NCBI GenBank assembly: GCA_900542735.1
Contig: UQOS01000002.1
Coordinates: 1-64,000, forward strand
Source: an uncultured Mycoplasmatota bacterium
Lineage (GTDB): Bacteria; Bacillota_I; Bacilli_A; RF39; UBA660
Direction: 5' to 3'
DNA: 64,000 nt
Positions 54,081 through 62,407 of the stretch are shown in pieces. Each line of letters starts with the position of its first letter. Within the stretch, counting starts at the first letter, position 1. The position numbers and the translations under genes are program-made. Below the pieces are notes generated by a model, which saw nothing but the letters and a program-made list of their open reading frames with translations, was not told the origin of the DNA and ran no database searches.

Positions 54081-55733
54081 TTACATAAACCTATAAAATC
54101 TACTAATAATTCTATCTTTTCCTAATAGTTTTAGTATTTCATATAAATCAGGTGTCATAGAGCTGGTAGTAGCTGCAACACGAATAACAGTAGAAACATC
54201 AGCAACGCTGCCCTTATACATATCTGGATTTTCCCTATAAGCTTTCATATCAGCACAATATCCTAATTCTTCTGTTAAATCCTTAATTTTATGAAACCAT
54301 GTGTCCTTATCATCAGCAGCATCATAGTATTTTTCAATGTATGTTTTTAAAATTGTTTTAACTTCTTCCTTATCTGTGATTTTACCAAAATTGTATGTTA
54401 CATCATTATTAAAATACTCATCATACATATACCAAATATTACTTTTAATAGATGAAAATGATTCAAAGTCTTTACGAGGCTTTTTTTGTTCTCTTTCAAT
54501 ATTTAAAATAGAAATAGAATAATCTTTGTATTTTTCTAAAATAGTAGCAAATTCTGTATCAAATTCTTTAGCCCAAGTAAGAGCTTTTTCATATACTTCA
54601 CTAGCTTTTAATCTACTGATATAGCTTTTGGAGATATTTAATAACTTTTCTAAATCAAATAAAGAACCACTAACACTCATCTTCTTAAAATCAAATTTAA
54701 AATCATCGATTCCAAGTGTCGGATTTTGATCCCACCAACCTTCAAAATTAGAATTAGCAATAGTCATTAGATAAAGTTTTACTGCTTCTACTGGAATACC
54801 TTTTTGATGATAATAGCTAACTGCAGCTTCAGGATCCTTTCTTTTAGAAAGTTTACGCCTTGTTCCATCTTCATCAATTTTCATAACTACACCTAAGTGA
54901 GCATATTTTGGAGTTTTAAAACCTAGTACTTGGAATAATTGTAGATGAACTGGAGTTGATGAAATCCATTCTTCTCCTCTTAAAACATGAGTAGTACGCA
55001 TTAAATGATCATCAATAACATGGGCAAAATGGTATAAAGGTAATCCATCACTCTTAATTAAAACGATATCCATATCATTTTCCGGAAATTCAATTTTTCC
55101 GCGTACTAAATCATTTAATACAATTTTCTTATTAAAATTACCCGGTGACTTTAATCGAATAATATAAGGAACACCATTCTTTATTTTTTCAGCACGCTCT
55201 TCATTGGTTAAGAAACGACATTTTGCATAGCTACCATAGATGCCTATTCTTTCTTTATTTAATTCCTGCATTTTTCTAGTTTCGTCAATTTCTTCTTGAG
55301 TACAAAAGCATGGATAAGCAAGGCCTTCTTCTACTAAATGTTTAGCATAAGTATCATAAATTTCTTTTCTTTCACTTTGAATGTATGGACCATATTTACC
55401 AATTTGTTCTGTTTCTGATACAACACCCTCATCGATTTTTATATCAAAATTATTTAAATCATCAATAATACCTTGAACACCATTTTCAACACTACGCTTG
55501 CCATCAGTATCTTCTATTCTTAAGTAAAAAACACCATTTGTTTCTTTTGGAACTTTGCTAGCAATAAAAGCTGATAATAAACTTCCCATGTGTACAAATC
55601 CAGTTGGACTAGGTGCAAAACGAGATACAACTGCTCCTTCAGGTAAATTTCTTTCAGGGTATAATGCTTCATAATAATCAACATCATGTTTTACATTAGG
55701 AAACATTAACTCTGCTAATTCTTTATTCGTCAT
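54081..55733 (-). CDS. gltX: Glutamyl-tRNA synthetase
   Basis: Class I aminoacyl-tRNA synthetase charging tRNA-Glu. 550 aa, longer than the usual ~480. The HIGH-type motif is SRFAPSPTGFVHMGSL near residue 40 and the KMSKS-type motif is RRKLSKRKDPEA near 250. VLRGEEWISSTPVHLQLFQ is typical of the catalytic domain. The C-terminal ~190 residues form the helical anticodon-binding part. Both tRNA-Glu and tRNA-Gln genes lie near. Whether it also charges tRNA-Gln cannot be told here. Confidence 0.95.
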   Translation of the reverse strand: MTNKELAELMFPNVKHDVDYYEALYPERNLPEGAVVSRFAPSPTGFVHMGSLLSAFIASKVPKETNGVFYLRIEDTDGKRSVENGVQGIIDDLNNFDIKIDEGVVSETEQIGKYGPYIQSERKEIYDTYAKHLVEEGLAYPCFCTQEEIDETRKMQELNKERIGIYGSYAKCRFLTNEERAEKIKNGVPYIIRLKSPGNFNKKIVLNDLVRGKIEFPENDMDIVLIKSDGLPLYHFAHVIDDHLMRTTHVLRGEEWISSTPVHLQLFQVLGFKTPKYAHLGVVMKIDEDGTRRKLSKRKDPEAAVSYYHQKGIPVEAVKLYLMTIANSNFEGWWDQNPTLGIDDFKFDFKKMSVSGSLFDLEKLLNISKSYISRLKASEVYEKALTWAKEFDTEFATILEKYKDYSISILNIEREQKKPRKDFESFSSIKSNIWYMYDEYFNNDVTYNFGKITDKEEVKTILKTYIEKYYDAADDKDTWFHKIKDLTEELGYCADMKAYRENPDMYKGSVADVSTVIRVAATTSSMTPDLYEILKLLGKDRIISRFYRFM

Positions 55734-55946
55734 GATATCACATTCCTTTTCTGTTTATATTTTATAATATTTTTAAAAAATATACAATCTCTTTCAATTT
55801 GGGTCCAATATTTTTCTAATCATTAATCTTAACTATAAATACAAATAGTTTTAAAAAGTTTTTATTGTTTATTAAGGACAGTATTTTTAGTCAATAATTT
55901 CAATAAATTTATAAAACTTTACCAAAACTCAAACTTTCAAAAAATA

Positions 55947-55969
55947 AAATCCTTATTATTTAAGGATTT
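55947..55969 (-). terminator. Terminator after tRNA-Gln(CTG)
   Basis: Stem AAATCCTTA/TAAGGATTT followed by TATTTTTT on the minus strand. Confidence 0.85.
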
Positions 55970-55978
55970 ATTACATAT

Positions 55979-56053
55979 TGGCTGCCCCAGTTAGATTCGA
56001 ACTAACGCATAATAGATTCAGAGTCTACTGCCTTACCGCTTGGCTATGGGGCA
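55979..56053 (-). tRNA. tRNA-Gln(CTG)
   Basis: Acceptor TGCCCCA/TGGGGCA, anticodon loop with CTG, TAGTTCGAATCTA T-arm, encoded CCA. Confidence 0.95.
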
Positions 56054-56097
56054 ATAACACTATAAATCTTAACATAGTTCCAATCAAAATTCAATCA

Positions 56098-56742
56098 TTA
56101 CTGAATATCTTTTACGACTTTTTCAATATAATTTTTTATATCAGAGCTTGGTGCTTTCTTTAAGAAGAAGGAAAGAAAATTATCACGATTAATTGTTTGT
56201 ACTAAGAAATCATAATCAACCTCTTTTAATACAGTCATCATATCTTTATGCGTAATTTTTTTGATATTATCTAAAATTTTCTTATTCTCCTGTTCTTTCT
56301 CTCTTCTCTCAACAGGATAACCACCACCAAAACTATTAGCAAATAATTTTTCAAAGAGATAAGTAAGAGTTAATTCACTTCCCCAACCAAAACCTTTTGC
56401 AAAAGGAATACTAATAGCATTACCAGCATTAATTTGACTAAATAAATAAGCATCTGTTGCATCGTTAATTAAACCACATTCTACATTGGGAAAACTATTT
56501 AAGGCAAGCATAGCCCCTTCACCTGTTCCACAGCCTGTTACTACAAAATCAACAGCTTTACTATTTAGTAAAATTGCTGCCATTAAACCACTTTGGACAT
56601 AAGTAAGATTAGGGTCACTACCAGAGGTCATACCTAAATTATATAATTCATACTTCTTTTCTTGACATACTTGATTAAGAGCATTAAAAATAACTTGATT
56701 TTTATCAGCTTGACTATTTTCATTAATTAAAGCAATTTTCAT
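56098..56742 (-). CDS. RpiB/LacA/LacB-family sugar-phosphate isomerase with C-terminal extension
   Basis: About 214 aa from the ATG at 56740-56742; AGAAGG lies six bases upstream, and the in-frame ATG at 56760 is upstream of that site. The RpiB-like core has VVTGCGTGEGAMLALN (active-site Cys loop), CGLINDATDAYLFSQINAGN and IPFAKGFGWGSELTL. A ~70-aa helical C-terminal extension is absent from ordinary RpiB (~150 aa). It interconverts aldose and ketose phosphates; the exact sugar is unknown. Confidence 0.83.
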   Translation of the reverse strand: MKIALINENSQADKNQVIFNALNQVCQEKKYELYNLGMTSGSDPNLTYVQSGLMAAILLNSKAVDFVVTGCGTGEGAMLALNSFPNVECGLINDATDAYLFSQINAGNAISIPFAKGFGWGSELTLTYLFEKLFANSFGGGYPVERREKEQENKKILDNIKKITHKDMMTVLKEVDYDFLVQTINRDNFLSFFLKKAPSSDIKNYIEKVVKDIQ

Positions 56743-56787
56743 TAAAATACCTTCTTTCATTTTATATTATAGATTAAAATTAAAAAA

Positions 56788-56812
56788 ATCCGAACTATAA
56801 GTCCAGATCTAA
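56788..56812 (-). terminator. Terminator after tRNA-Ala
   Basis: Stem ATCTGGAC/GTTCGGAT with wobble pairs, followed by seven T on the minus strand. Confidence 0.7.
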
Positions 56813-56820
56813 TTCAAATA

Positions 56821-56896
56821 TGGTGGAGCATAACGGGATCGAACCGTTGACCTCCACGGTGCAAACGTGGCGCTCTCCCAGCTGAGCTAATGCCCC
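56821..56896 (-). tRNA. tRNA-Ala(TGC)
   Basis: Anticodon loop TTTGCAC, ACGGTTCGATCCCGT T-arm, encoded CCA. Confidence 0.95.
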
Positions 56897-56949
56897 ATAT
56901 TATCACTTAATACAGTTTTAATAGGCATACAAACTGCATCAGTGATTTA

Positions 56950-56978
56950 ATAATACCCTAGCATTTAAAAAAAGTCAA
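56950..56978 (-). promoter_or_regulatory. tRNA-Ala promoter
   Basis: Minus strand: TTGACT (56973-56978), 17 bp, TATTAT (56950-56955). The rest of the 56897-57222 gap shows only AT-rich sequence without gene signs. Confidence 0.8.
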
Positions 56979-57222
56979 TACTTATTTTAAAATATTTCAA
57001 ATTATTCAAATTTTTGTGGTTGATTAGTAATTTTATATTACTAATTAACAATTTTGCATCCTTTTGAATTTTAAAGATTTTAAATTTCTCTGCAATTGAA
57101 ACTTTAATAAGAAACTAAATTATATCGAAAATATATTATCATATAAAAATATTAAATCAAAATAATTTTTTCAAACACCAACTCATTTTAGAACTATATC
57201 TGCAAAAATAATTATTCTAAAT

Positions 57223-57927
57223 TTATTTACTTTTTGATGAAATAACGAAAGCTTCGAATATTTTCCCCATAGAATAATCATAGTTAATCATACTTTCAGG
57301 GTGCCATTGAACACCAAGAGCAAATTTACAGTTTGGAATACTAATTGCCTCGATTAAGCCATCTTCAGAATATGCCTCTATATGAAAATAAGGTTTAGGC
57401 GTAATATGATAATTATGTCTACTATTTACTGTTATTTTATCTGTATTTAAAATTTGATATAAAATGCCAGGCATAATAAAACAATCATGAACATATTTTT
57501 TATCAATTTGGCAATGATTAATATTTGTATCGTTTCTTACGGTAAAATCATGATTTCCATCAATATCAAAAACATCTATGCTTCCTAAAATTTGCATACC
57601 CAAGCAAATGCCTAAAATAGGAATATTATTTTTTAAAGCATAGGCACAAATATATTCATCAAAATCATACCAACAATACCCACCTGGCATAAGAATGCCA
57701 TCACATTTTTCTAAAATTAAAGATAAGTCGTTCTTTTCATCATCAGTTAAATGATGTCCTATATTAGGCTGTGAAATTCCATAGTAGAAAGTATCATTAG
57801 GAACGATTTCTATAGGAATTCCTCCAGCCTTTACTATGGCTATTCGATATTCTTCGTTTAGCTGTATTACAGGCTGATTTTCTAGCAAATAACTTCTTCC
57901 TACTATTCCAATAATTGGCTTTTTCAC
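57223..57927 (-). CDS. Class I glutamine-amidotransferase-like hydrolase (peptidase C26, PuuD-like)
   Basis: 234 aa. Triad as in gamma-glutamyl hydrolases: nucleophile Cys in PILGICLGMQILGS near residue 105 and His/Glu in GVQWHPESM near 210. IIGIVGRSY, GGIPIEIVPN and ILMPGGY are also typical. Likely cleaves gamma-glutamyl bonds (for example gamma-glutamyl-GABA or related); substrate not determined. Free-standing gene with a Shine-Dalgarno (GGAGGAAT) before the ATG. Confidence 0.87.
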   Translation of the reverse strand: MKKPIIGIVGRSYLLENQPVIQLNEEYRIAIVKAGGIPIEIVPNDTFYYGISQPNIGHHLTDDEKNDLSLILEKCDGILMPGGYCWYDFDEYICAYALKNNIPILGICLGMQILGSIDVFDIDGNHDFTVRNDTNINHCQIDKKYVHDCFIMPGILYQILNTDKITVNSRHNYHITPKPYFHIEAYSEDGLIEAISIPNCKFALGVQWHPESMINYDYSMGKIFEAFVISSKSK

Positions 57928-58010
57928 TATTCATTCCTCCAATTAACATATACTCTATAAAATTGTATGCAAAACTACGACAAATTATAAATTTGAGTAT
58001 AAAAAGAACT

Positions 58011-58032
58011 AATTAATGATTAATTAATGATT
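58011..58032. repeat. 11-bp tandem repeat
   Basis: AATTAATGATT occurs twice in a row and contains the stop of the remnant at 58024. Confidence 0.7.
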
Positions 58033-58131
58033 AAATTTTGTTTCAATTTCAGCTTTCAAACGCTTAAATGCAATTGGCATAGCATAATCATTTTCCAACT
58101 CATCAAAAGTAGCACATGAAAATTCAGTTAG
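58024..58131 (-). pseudogene. 3' remnant of a lost gene
   Basis: The frame after an in-frame TAG reads LTEFSCATFDELENDYAMPI, then AFKRLKAEIETKFNH and stop. Protein-like in composition but with no start or upstream continuation. Not recognised. It lies between the C26 hydrolase and the endonuclease in a 700-bp patch that has lost coding capacity. Confidence 0.4.
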
Positions 58132-58199
58132 CTAGTAACTACTTTTCAAAAATATAATATATGAAAAAATATTTGAAAATTGCCACATTCCAGAAAGTA

Positions 58200-58560
58200 A
58201 TCTTTATTTATCTCTTTTTGAAATTGCTATTAAATCTTTATAGATAAATAATAAAGTTGTATAATTTTCCTTCGATTTTTCCTTTTTCGATAACTTAACT
58301 GATAGTGATAAGAAGGCCTTTTGACTATAGGCATGACAATAACGTATCTAAATGGCAATTAGCAAAATTTTCAATTGTTGGAAATTTCTAAATAAACCTA
58401 TTATAATATGTGATAACGGCTTCAATCCTAGTTTGTTAAGGGATAATTTCAGAATCCAAACATGATAGGAATTTTTATCTATTCTCCAAAGTAAAGCGCT
58501 TTTATTTTGGTAAAATAAATTCAATAATGGAAAAACAAAATCTTTCATAATATTGCACTA
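58200..58560 (-). other. Degraded stretch, possible gene remnant
   Basis: A short open frame (58348-58548, starting MKDFVFPLLNLFYQNKSALL) and its continuation after one stop (CHAYSQKAFLSLSVKLSKKE) look like a decayed gene. There is no convincing Shine-Dalgarno or family. The remainder of 57957-58650 is AT-rich without features. Confidence 0.3.
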
Positions 58561-58663
58561 CAGAATTAAATTATACAAAAATGATAAAAAAATTAAGGAA
58601 ATTTCAGATTTTTGAAGTAAAGTTTAATTTTTTATAAATAATATAATAGAGGGAGTGAATATT

Positions 58664-59401
58664 ATGACAAAAATAAGTATATTTCAAGAATTAAAAAATA
58701 AAGCCATTACTAATAAATGGATTGAAGGAAAAAGTAAAGGATTTGGTGATGCTGGTATTACACTGGAAGCAATCCTAGGAAAAGAAAGAGAAAATTTTGA
58801 ATTACCAGATTATCAAGGAATAGAAATAAAGACAAAATATTCCACAAAAGAAAGCTATATTACTTTATTTACTGCAGTACCAGATAGTTATTTATTTGAA
58901 ATTAAAAGAATTGTTCGTGAATATGGATATCCAGATAGTAATTATCCAGAATTCAAGGTCTTTAATTTATCACTATATGGAAATAGAAAGAAAAAACTTA
59001 ATAATAATTATTTTTCTATATATGTAGATAGAAAAAATGAGAAAGTTGTATTAAGAGTTTATGATTTAAAACACAATATCATAGATGAACTAACAACATG
59101 GTCTTTTGAAATGTTAAAAGAAAAATTAGAAAGAAAGTTAAAGTATTTAGCTATTATATATGCTGTTAGAAGATTGGAACATAACATTTCATATTATAAG
59201 TATACTAAAATCAACTGCTATGAATTAAAAGACTTTGAACAATTCTTGCTACTCTTAGAAAATGGAATGATCCGTATTACATTTCGTATCGGAATATATA
59301 AGTCAGGCAAACGATTTGGGCAAATATATGATCATGGAACTAGCTTTTCGATAGATGAATGTGATATAAATAGACTTTTTGATAAAATAAAAATTGATTA
59401 G
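58664..59401 (+). CDS. MvaI/BcnI (MutH-like) family restriction endonuclease, apparently without methylase
   Basis: About 245 aa from the ATG at 58664, with AGAGGGAG upstream (the GTG at 58655 overlaps it). The N-terminal half contains KSKGFGDAGITLEAILGKE, FELPDYQGIEIKTKY and SYITLFTAVPD, the G-x-x-G-x-T-LE and PD...E-I-K core of MvaI/BcnI/MutH nucleases; Asp and the Glu-x-Lys would bind metal. Cuts DNA in a restriction or nicking role. No methyltransferase is visible in the window, and the flanking sequence carries gene remnants, so this may be what is left of an R-M unit. Confidence 0.75.
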   Translation: MTKISIFQELKNKAITNKWIEGKSKGFGDAGITLEAILGKERENFELPDYQGIEIKTKYSTKESYITLFTAVPDSYLFEIKRIVREYGYPDSNYPEFKVFNLSLYGNRKKKLNNNYFSIYVDRKNEKVVLRVYDLKHNIIDELTTWSFEMLKEKLERKLKYLAIIYAVRRLEHNISYYKYTKINCYELKDFEQFLLLLENGMIRITFRIGIYKSGKRFGQIYDHGTSFSIDECDINRLFDKIKID

Positions 59402-59432
59402 AGAACCGGTTATAGTTAAAGACCAAGGGGTA

Positions 59433-59465
59433 AAAAAAAAGCCTTATAAATAAGACTTTTTATAA
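59433..59465. terminator. Terminator of the 12-tRNA array (bidirectional)
   Basis: Stem AAAAAGTCTTAT/ATAAGGCTTTTT (one mismatch) with nine T on the minus strand. It also faces the endonuclease gene. Confidence 0.85.
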
Positions 59466-59470
59466 CCTAA

Positions 59471-59547
59471 TGGTCGGGAAGACAGGATTTGAACCTGCAA
59501 CCCCTTGGTCCCAAACCAAGTGCTCTACCAAGTTGAGCCACTTCCCG
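59471..59547 (-). tRNA. tRNA-Pro(TGG)
   Basis: Acceptor CGGGAAG/CTTCCCG, anticodon loop TTTGGGA, encoded CCA. Last of the array. Confidence 0.96.
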
Positions 59548-59550
59548 ATA

Positions 59551-59627
59551 TGGTGCGCTCGAAGGGATTCGAACCCCTGACCTTTTGGTTCGTAGCCAAA
59601 CACTCTATCCAGCTGAGCTACGAGCGC
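59551..59627 (-). tRNA. tRNA-Arg(ACG)
   Basis: Acceptor GCGCTCG/CGAGCGC, anticodon loop CTACGAA (ACG, read as inosine), encoded CCA. Confidence 0.96.
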
Positions 59628-59659
59628 ATGACCCATTTAACCGGTCAAATATTAAAAAT

Positions 59660-59735
<76 letters not shown>

Positions 59736-59740
59736 AAATA

Positions 59741-59817
59741 TGGCGGTCTCAACGGGACTCGGACCCGCGATCTTCTGCGTGACAGGCAGACGTGTTAACC
59801 AGCTGCACCATGAGACC
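59741..59817 (-). tRNA. tRNA-Asp(GTC)
   Basis: Acceptor GGTCTCA/TGAGACC, anticodon loop CTGTCAC, encoded CCA. Confidence 0.96.
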
Positions 59818-59821
59818 AATA

Positions 59822-59898
<77 letters not shown>

Positions 59899-59904
59899 AT
59901 ATTG

Positions 59905-59997
59905 TGGCGGAGGAAAAGGGATTCGAACCCCTGCGCCGCTTGCACGACCTCCCGGTTTTCAAGACCGGTCCCTTCAACCAGACTTGGGTATTCCTCC
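59905..59997 (-). tRNA. tRNA-Ser(TGA)
   Basis: 93 nt with a long variable arm, anticodon loop CTTGAAA, encoded CCA. Confidence 0.95.
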
Positions 59998-59999
59998 GT

Positions 60000-60090
60000 T
60001 GGTGCCTAAGGTCGGACTTGAACCGACACGAGTGTTGAAGCTCGCAGGATTTTAAGTCCTGTGCGTCTACCTATTCCGCCACTCAGGCAC
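60000..60090 (-). tRNA. tRNA-Leu(TAA)
   Basis: 91 nt with a long variable arm, anticodon loop CTTAAAA, encoded CCA. Confidence 0.95.
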
Positions 60091-60094
60091 ATAA

Positions 60095-60170
60095 TGGTGT
60101 CCCGTTGGAGATTCGAACTCCAGACCCTCTGATTAAAAGTCAGATGCTCTACCGGCTGAGCTAACGGAAC
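60095..60170 (-). tRNA. tRNA-Lys(TTT)
   Basis: Acceptor GTTCCGT/ACGGGAC, anticodon loop CTTTTAA, encoded CCA. Confidence 0.96.
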
Positions 60171-60189
60171 AAATAATAACTAATATAAA

Positions 60190-60264
60190 TGGCTGCCTCG
60201 GCTAGATTCGAACTAGCGCATGTCAGAGTCAAAGTCTGATGCCTTACCACTTGGCTACGAGGCA
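60190..60264 (-). tRNA. tRNA-Gln(TTG)
   Basis: Acceptor TGCCTCG/CGAGGCA, anticodon loop CTTTGAC, encoded CCA. Closely similar to the lone tRNA-Gln(CTG) at 55979. Confidence 0.95.
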
Positions 60265-60270
60265 ATTTAG

Positions 60271-60354
60271 TGGTGGAGAGAGATGGATTCGAACCATCGA
60301 ACCGTTAGGAACAGATTTACAGTCTGCCGCGTTTAGCCACTTCGCTACCTCTCC
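60271..60354 (-). tRNA. tRNA-Tyr(GTA)
   Basis: 84 nt with a long variable arm, anticodon loop CTGTAAA, encoded CCA. Confidence 0.95.
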
Positions 60355-60361
60355 AAAATAA

Positions 60362-60437
60362 TGGTGCCGAAAACAGGAATCGAACCCGTAACCTATTGAT
60401 TACAAATCAATTGCTCTACCAATTGAGCTATTTCGGC
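60362..60437 (-). tRNA. tRNA-Thr(TGT)
   Basis: Acceptor GCCGAAA/TTTCGGC, anticodon loop TTTGTAA, encoded CCA. Confidence 0.96.
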
Positions 60438-60444
60438 ACATAAA

Positions 60445-60521
60445 TGGTGGGCGATATAGGACTCGAACCTATGACCCCCTGCTTGTAAGGCAGGTGCTCT
60501 AACCAACTGAGCTAATCGCCC
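60445..60521 (-). tRNA. tRNA-Val(TAC)
   Basis: Acceptor GGGCGAT/ATCGCCC, anticodon loop CTTACAA, encoded CCA. First tRNA of the array. Confidence 0.96.
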
Positions 60522-60562
60522 GAAATATAATTGCCAACGAACATAACGACTTGACAGTATCA

Positions 60563-60591
60563 AATATATCATTTTGAAATATATTTGTCAA
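60563..60591 (-). promoter_or_regulatory. Promoter of the 12-tRNA array
   Basis: Minus strand: perfect TTGACA (60586-60591), 17 bp, TGA-extended TATATT (60563-60568), about 45 bp before tRNA-Val. No other promoter is seen inside the array. Confidence 0.88.
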
Positions 60592-60694
60592 TACAAATAA
60601 TTGCTTTTTTTTATTTTTTTATAAATTTTAAAATTAAAGTGGGCAAACAAGCCCAAAAATTAGAATATTCAATATATTTAAAGTAACTAGATTA

Positions 60695-61063
60695 CTAAAA
60701 TTTTTCACTCTTTGCATTAATTTCATCTAACTTGTCAGAAATCCACCCAGATAAATTTTCTTCTAATGGGTCAAATCCTCTAGAAACTTCTTTTAATTTC
60801 TTTCTAGGATATTTATTTATTTTATAATTTAAATTTTTAATACTAAGTTTCACATGATATGTTTCAGAATCAACTTCTACAATTCTGGCATGTATAGTAT
60901 CACCAATATCAACATAATCTCCTGTATTTTTAACAAAGCCATCAGATATTTCGGAAATATGTATTAATCCACTATAAAACTCATCTAAGCTTACAAATAT
61001 TCCATATTTTTCAATACCAGTAACTTGCCCAGTTACAATTTTACCTTTTTCGTATTTTAACAT
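60695..61063 (-). CDS. S1-domain RNA-binding regulator (CvfD/YugI-like, general stress protein 13 family)
   Basis: About 122 aa from the ATG at 61061-61063, with GAGGTG four bases upstream. A single S1 domain fills residues ~5-75 (GKIVTGQVTGIEKYGIFVSL, YSGLIHISEISDGFV, VDIGDTIHARIVEVD, HVKLSIK). The rest is a charged tail (RKKLKEVSRGFDPLEEN) ending in an acidic helix. Small S1 proteins of this type act as ribosome-associated translation or stress regulators. Single gene. Confidence 0.82.
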   Translation of the reverse strand: MLKYEKGKIVTGQVTGIEKYGIFVSLDEFYSGLIHISEISDGFVKNTGDYVDIGDTIHARIVEVDSETYHVKLSIKNLNYKINKYPRKKLKEVSRGFDPLEENLSGWISDKLDEINAKSEKF

Positions 61064-61127
61064 AAAGCACCTCATTTATATAACTATGCTATATTATAAC
61101 AAAATTAATTTTTTTATTCAACTTATG

Positions 61128-61156
61128 TTGAAATAAAATTAAAATAATCTTATAAT
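61128..61156 (+). promoter_or_regulatory. Promoter of the Nfu-like gene
   Basis: TTGAAA (61128-61133), 17 bp, TATAAT (61151-61156). GGTGAT lies before the ATG at 61172. Confidence 0.8.
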
Positions 61157-61171
61157 GTTTTTGGTGATATT

Positions 61172-61414
61172 ATGAAAGAAACAGAAAAAAAAATTATTGA
61201 AATCATAGATAAAATAAGACCTTTTCTAATTAGTGATGGTGGAAATATTGAATATATAAAATATGAAGACGGCATTGTATATGTAAAAATGATTGGACAT
61301 TGTCAAGATTGCCCAATGATTGATTTAACATTAAAAGACAGTATAGAAATGGCAATTACTAGTGAAATTCCTGAGGTAATTGAAGTAAGAAACATAAACG
61401 ACAGTGAAATATAG
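61172..61414 (+). CDS. NifU C-terminal-domain (Nfu) iron-sulfur carrier
   Basis: 80 aa, only the Nfu domain: IIDKIRPFLISDGGNIEYI at the start and MIGHCQDCPMIDLTLKDSIE with the cluster-binding CxxC. It carries and delivers 4Fe-4S clusters; clients in this window could include NrdG and other Fe-S enzymes. The usual A/G-C-x-G-C is here HCQDC. Bacillus YutI is the closest small counterpart by size and context. Convergent with the CotS/YutH-like gene (1-nt gap). Confidence 0.88.
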   Translation: MKETEKKIIEIIDKIRPFLISDGGNIEYIKYEDGIVYVKMIGHCQDCPMIDLTLKDSIEMAITSEIPEVIEVRNINDSEI

Positions 61415-61415
61415 T

Positions 61416-62330
61416 TTATGTTTCTTTTATTATCCAAGATAACATAGGAATATCATATTTATTCATGAAAAAAGTGCCAATTTCTCTAATAAAATTTTCA
61501 AATTCCTCTGCTCTGCTTTCTAAAAGCAAAACATTAATATCAGAACTATGAAGTATCATATTTTCTAAATCATCGAAGAAAAAACTTGGAAAAAGAATTC
61601 TAGCAAAAATCATTCTAATACCATATCTAGAAAAATAATTTCTGTCTAAATACTGACTTAAAATATCTAAGTCCCAAACTCTGTGCAAAAACATTGATTT
61701 AATATACTCACTAATATCTCTACTACTATGATCAATAATAATATTCACAGGATTATAATAATCATACAACTCATAATCAATAGTAATTCGACTATGAGAA
61801 ATCACAACCCTGTCACTATCTTCCTGTTCTTCTTCCTGAATAGTCTGTTTTAAATACAATAAGGCATTCTCAGCAATACCAATAAAATAATGAAATATTG
61901 GGTATATTTTTTTATAACTCTCCTTCTTTGAAAACAGTATTCTTTCAAAATAATCAATTTTATTTTCCCATAATCTCGTCCATGGGAAACGATTTAAATT
62001 TGAAATTTTGCCATGTACATCAATAAAATAATCATTTTTAATATCAAAAATACTAATTTTACTATTAATCATATTGTTTAACTTTAACAATAAATATGGC
62101 TTATTTTCAATTAATGTAATATAGTTATTATCTTTATTTAAAACAAATGAAAAAAAATAATAATATTGATTTAACTGATAATTAATTTCATTACAGTAGG
62201 AAATTATAGTAGGATTTTCACAGGTCTGAAGCATATATTTTTCATTACCAATTTGAAAAAAATACTTGTTATTACTGAAATATATATTGTTAATATAAAA
62301 TCCGTAATAATAATTAATAAAATTTTTCAT
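61416..62330 (-). CDS. CotS/YutH-like kinase-fold spore coat protein
   Basis: 304 aa, very rich in Tyr, Phe, Asn and Ile. Weak aminoglycoside-phosphotransferase-type layout: a beta-rich N-lobe, then WTRLWENKIDYFERI, ISHSRITIDYELYDYYNPVN and IIDHSSRDISEYIKSMFLHR, ending with FSRYGIRMIFARILFPSFFF. The D-x-x-S-R-D-x-S-E-Y/W-I block and R-x-L-F-P ending are what I associate with YutH/CotS-type coat proteins. Normal catalytic Asp-Gly-Asp loops are not clear, so it may be inactive as a kinase. The neighbouring Nfu gene (yutI-like) and yutD at the window end support the reading. Confidence 0.6.
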   Translation of the reverse strand: MKNFINYYYGFYINNIYFSNNKYFFQIGNEKYMLQTCENPTIISYCNEINYQLNQYYYFFSFVLNKDNNYITLIENKPYLLLKLNNMINSKISIFDIKNDYFIDVHGKISNLNRFPWTRLWENKIDYFERILFSKKESYKKIYPIFHYFIGIAENALLYLKQTIQEEEQEDSDRVVISHSRITIDYELYDYYNPVNIIIDHSSRDISEYIKSMFLHRVWDLDILSQYLDRNYFSRYGIRMIFARILFPSFFFDDLENMILHSSDINVLLLESRAEEFENFIREIGTFFMNKYDIPMLSWIIKET

Positions 62331-62354
62331 ATTATCTACCTATAATAAAATATG

Positions 62355-62386
62355 AAAAAAGCACTAAAAATATTAGTGCTTTTTGA
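62355..62386. terminator. Bidirectional terminator
   Basis: AAAAAGCACT/AGTGCTTTTT stem with a 9-nt loop. It ends the coiled-coil gene on the minus strand. Confidence 0.88.
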
Positions 62387-62407
62387 TTTAAATATCAATA
62401 ATATAAA

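Noticed and set aside
55978..56163. Open frame beginning MAAPVRFELTHNRF
   Set aside because: Translation across tRNA-Gln, not a gene.
58348..58548. 66-aa open frame as a real gene
   Set aside because: No ribosome-binding site, no family, and coding appearance continues past a stop, so it fits a decayed gene better.
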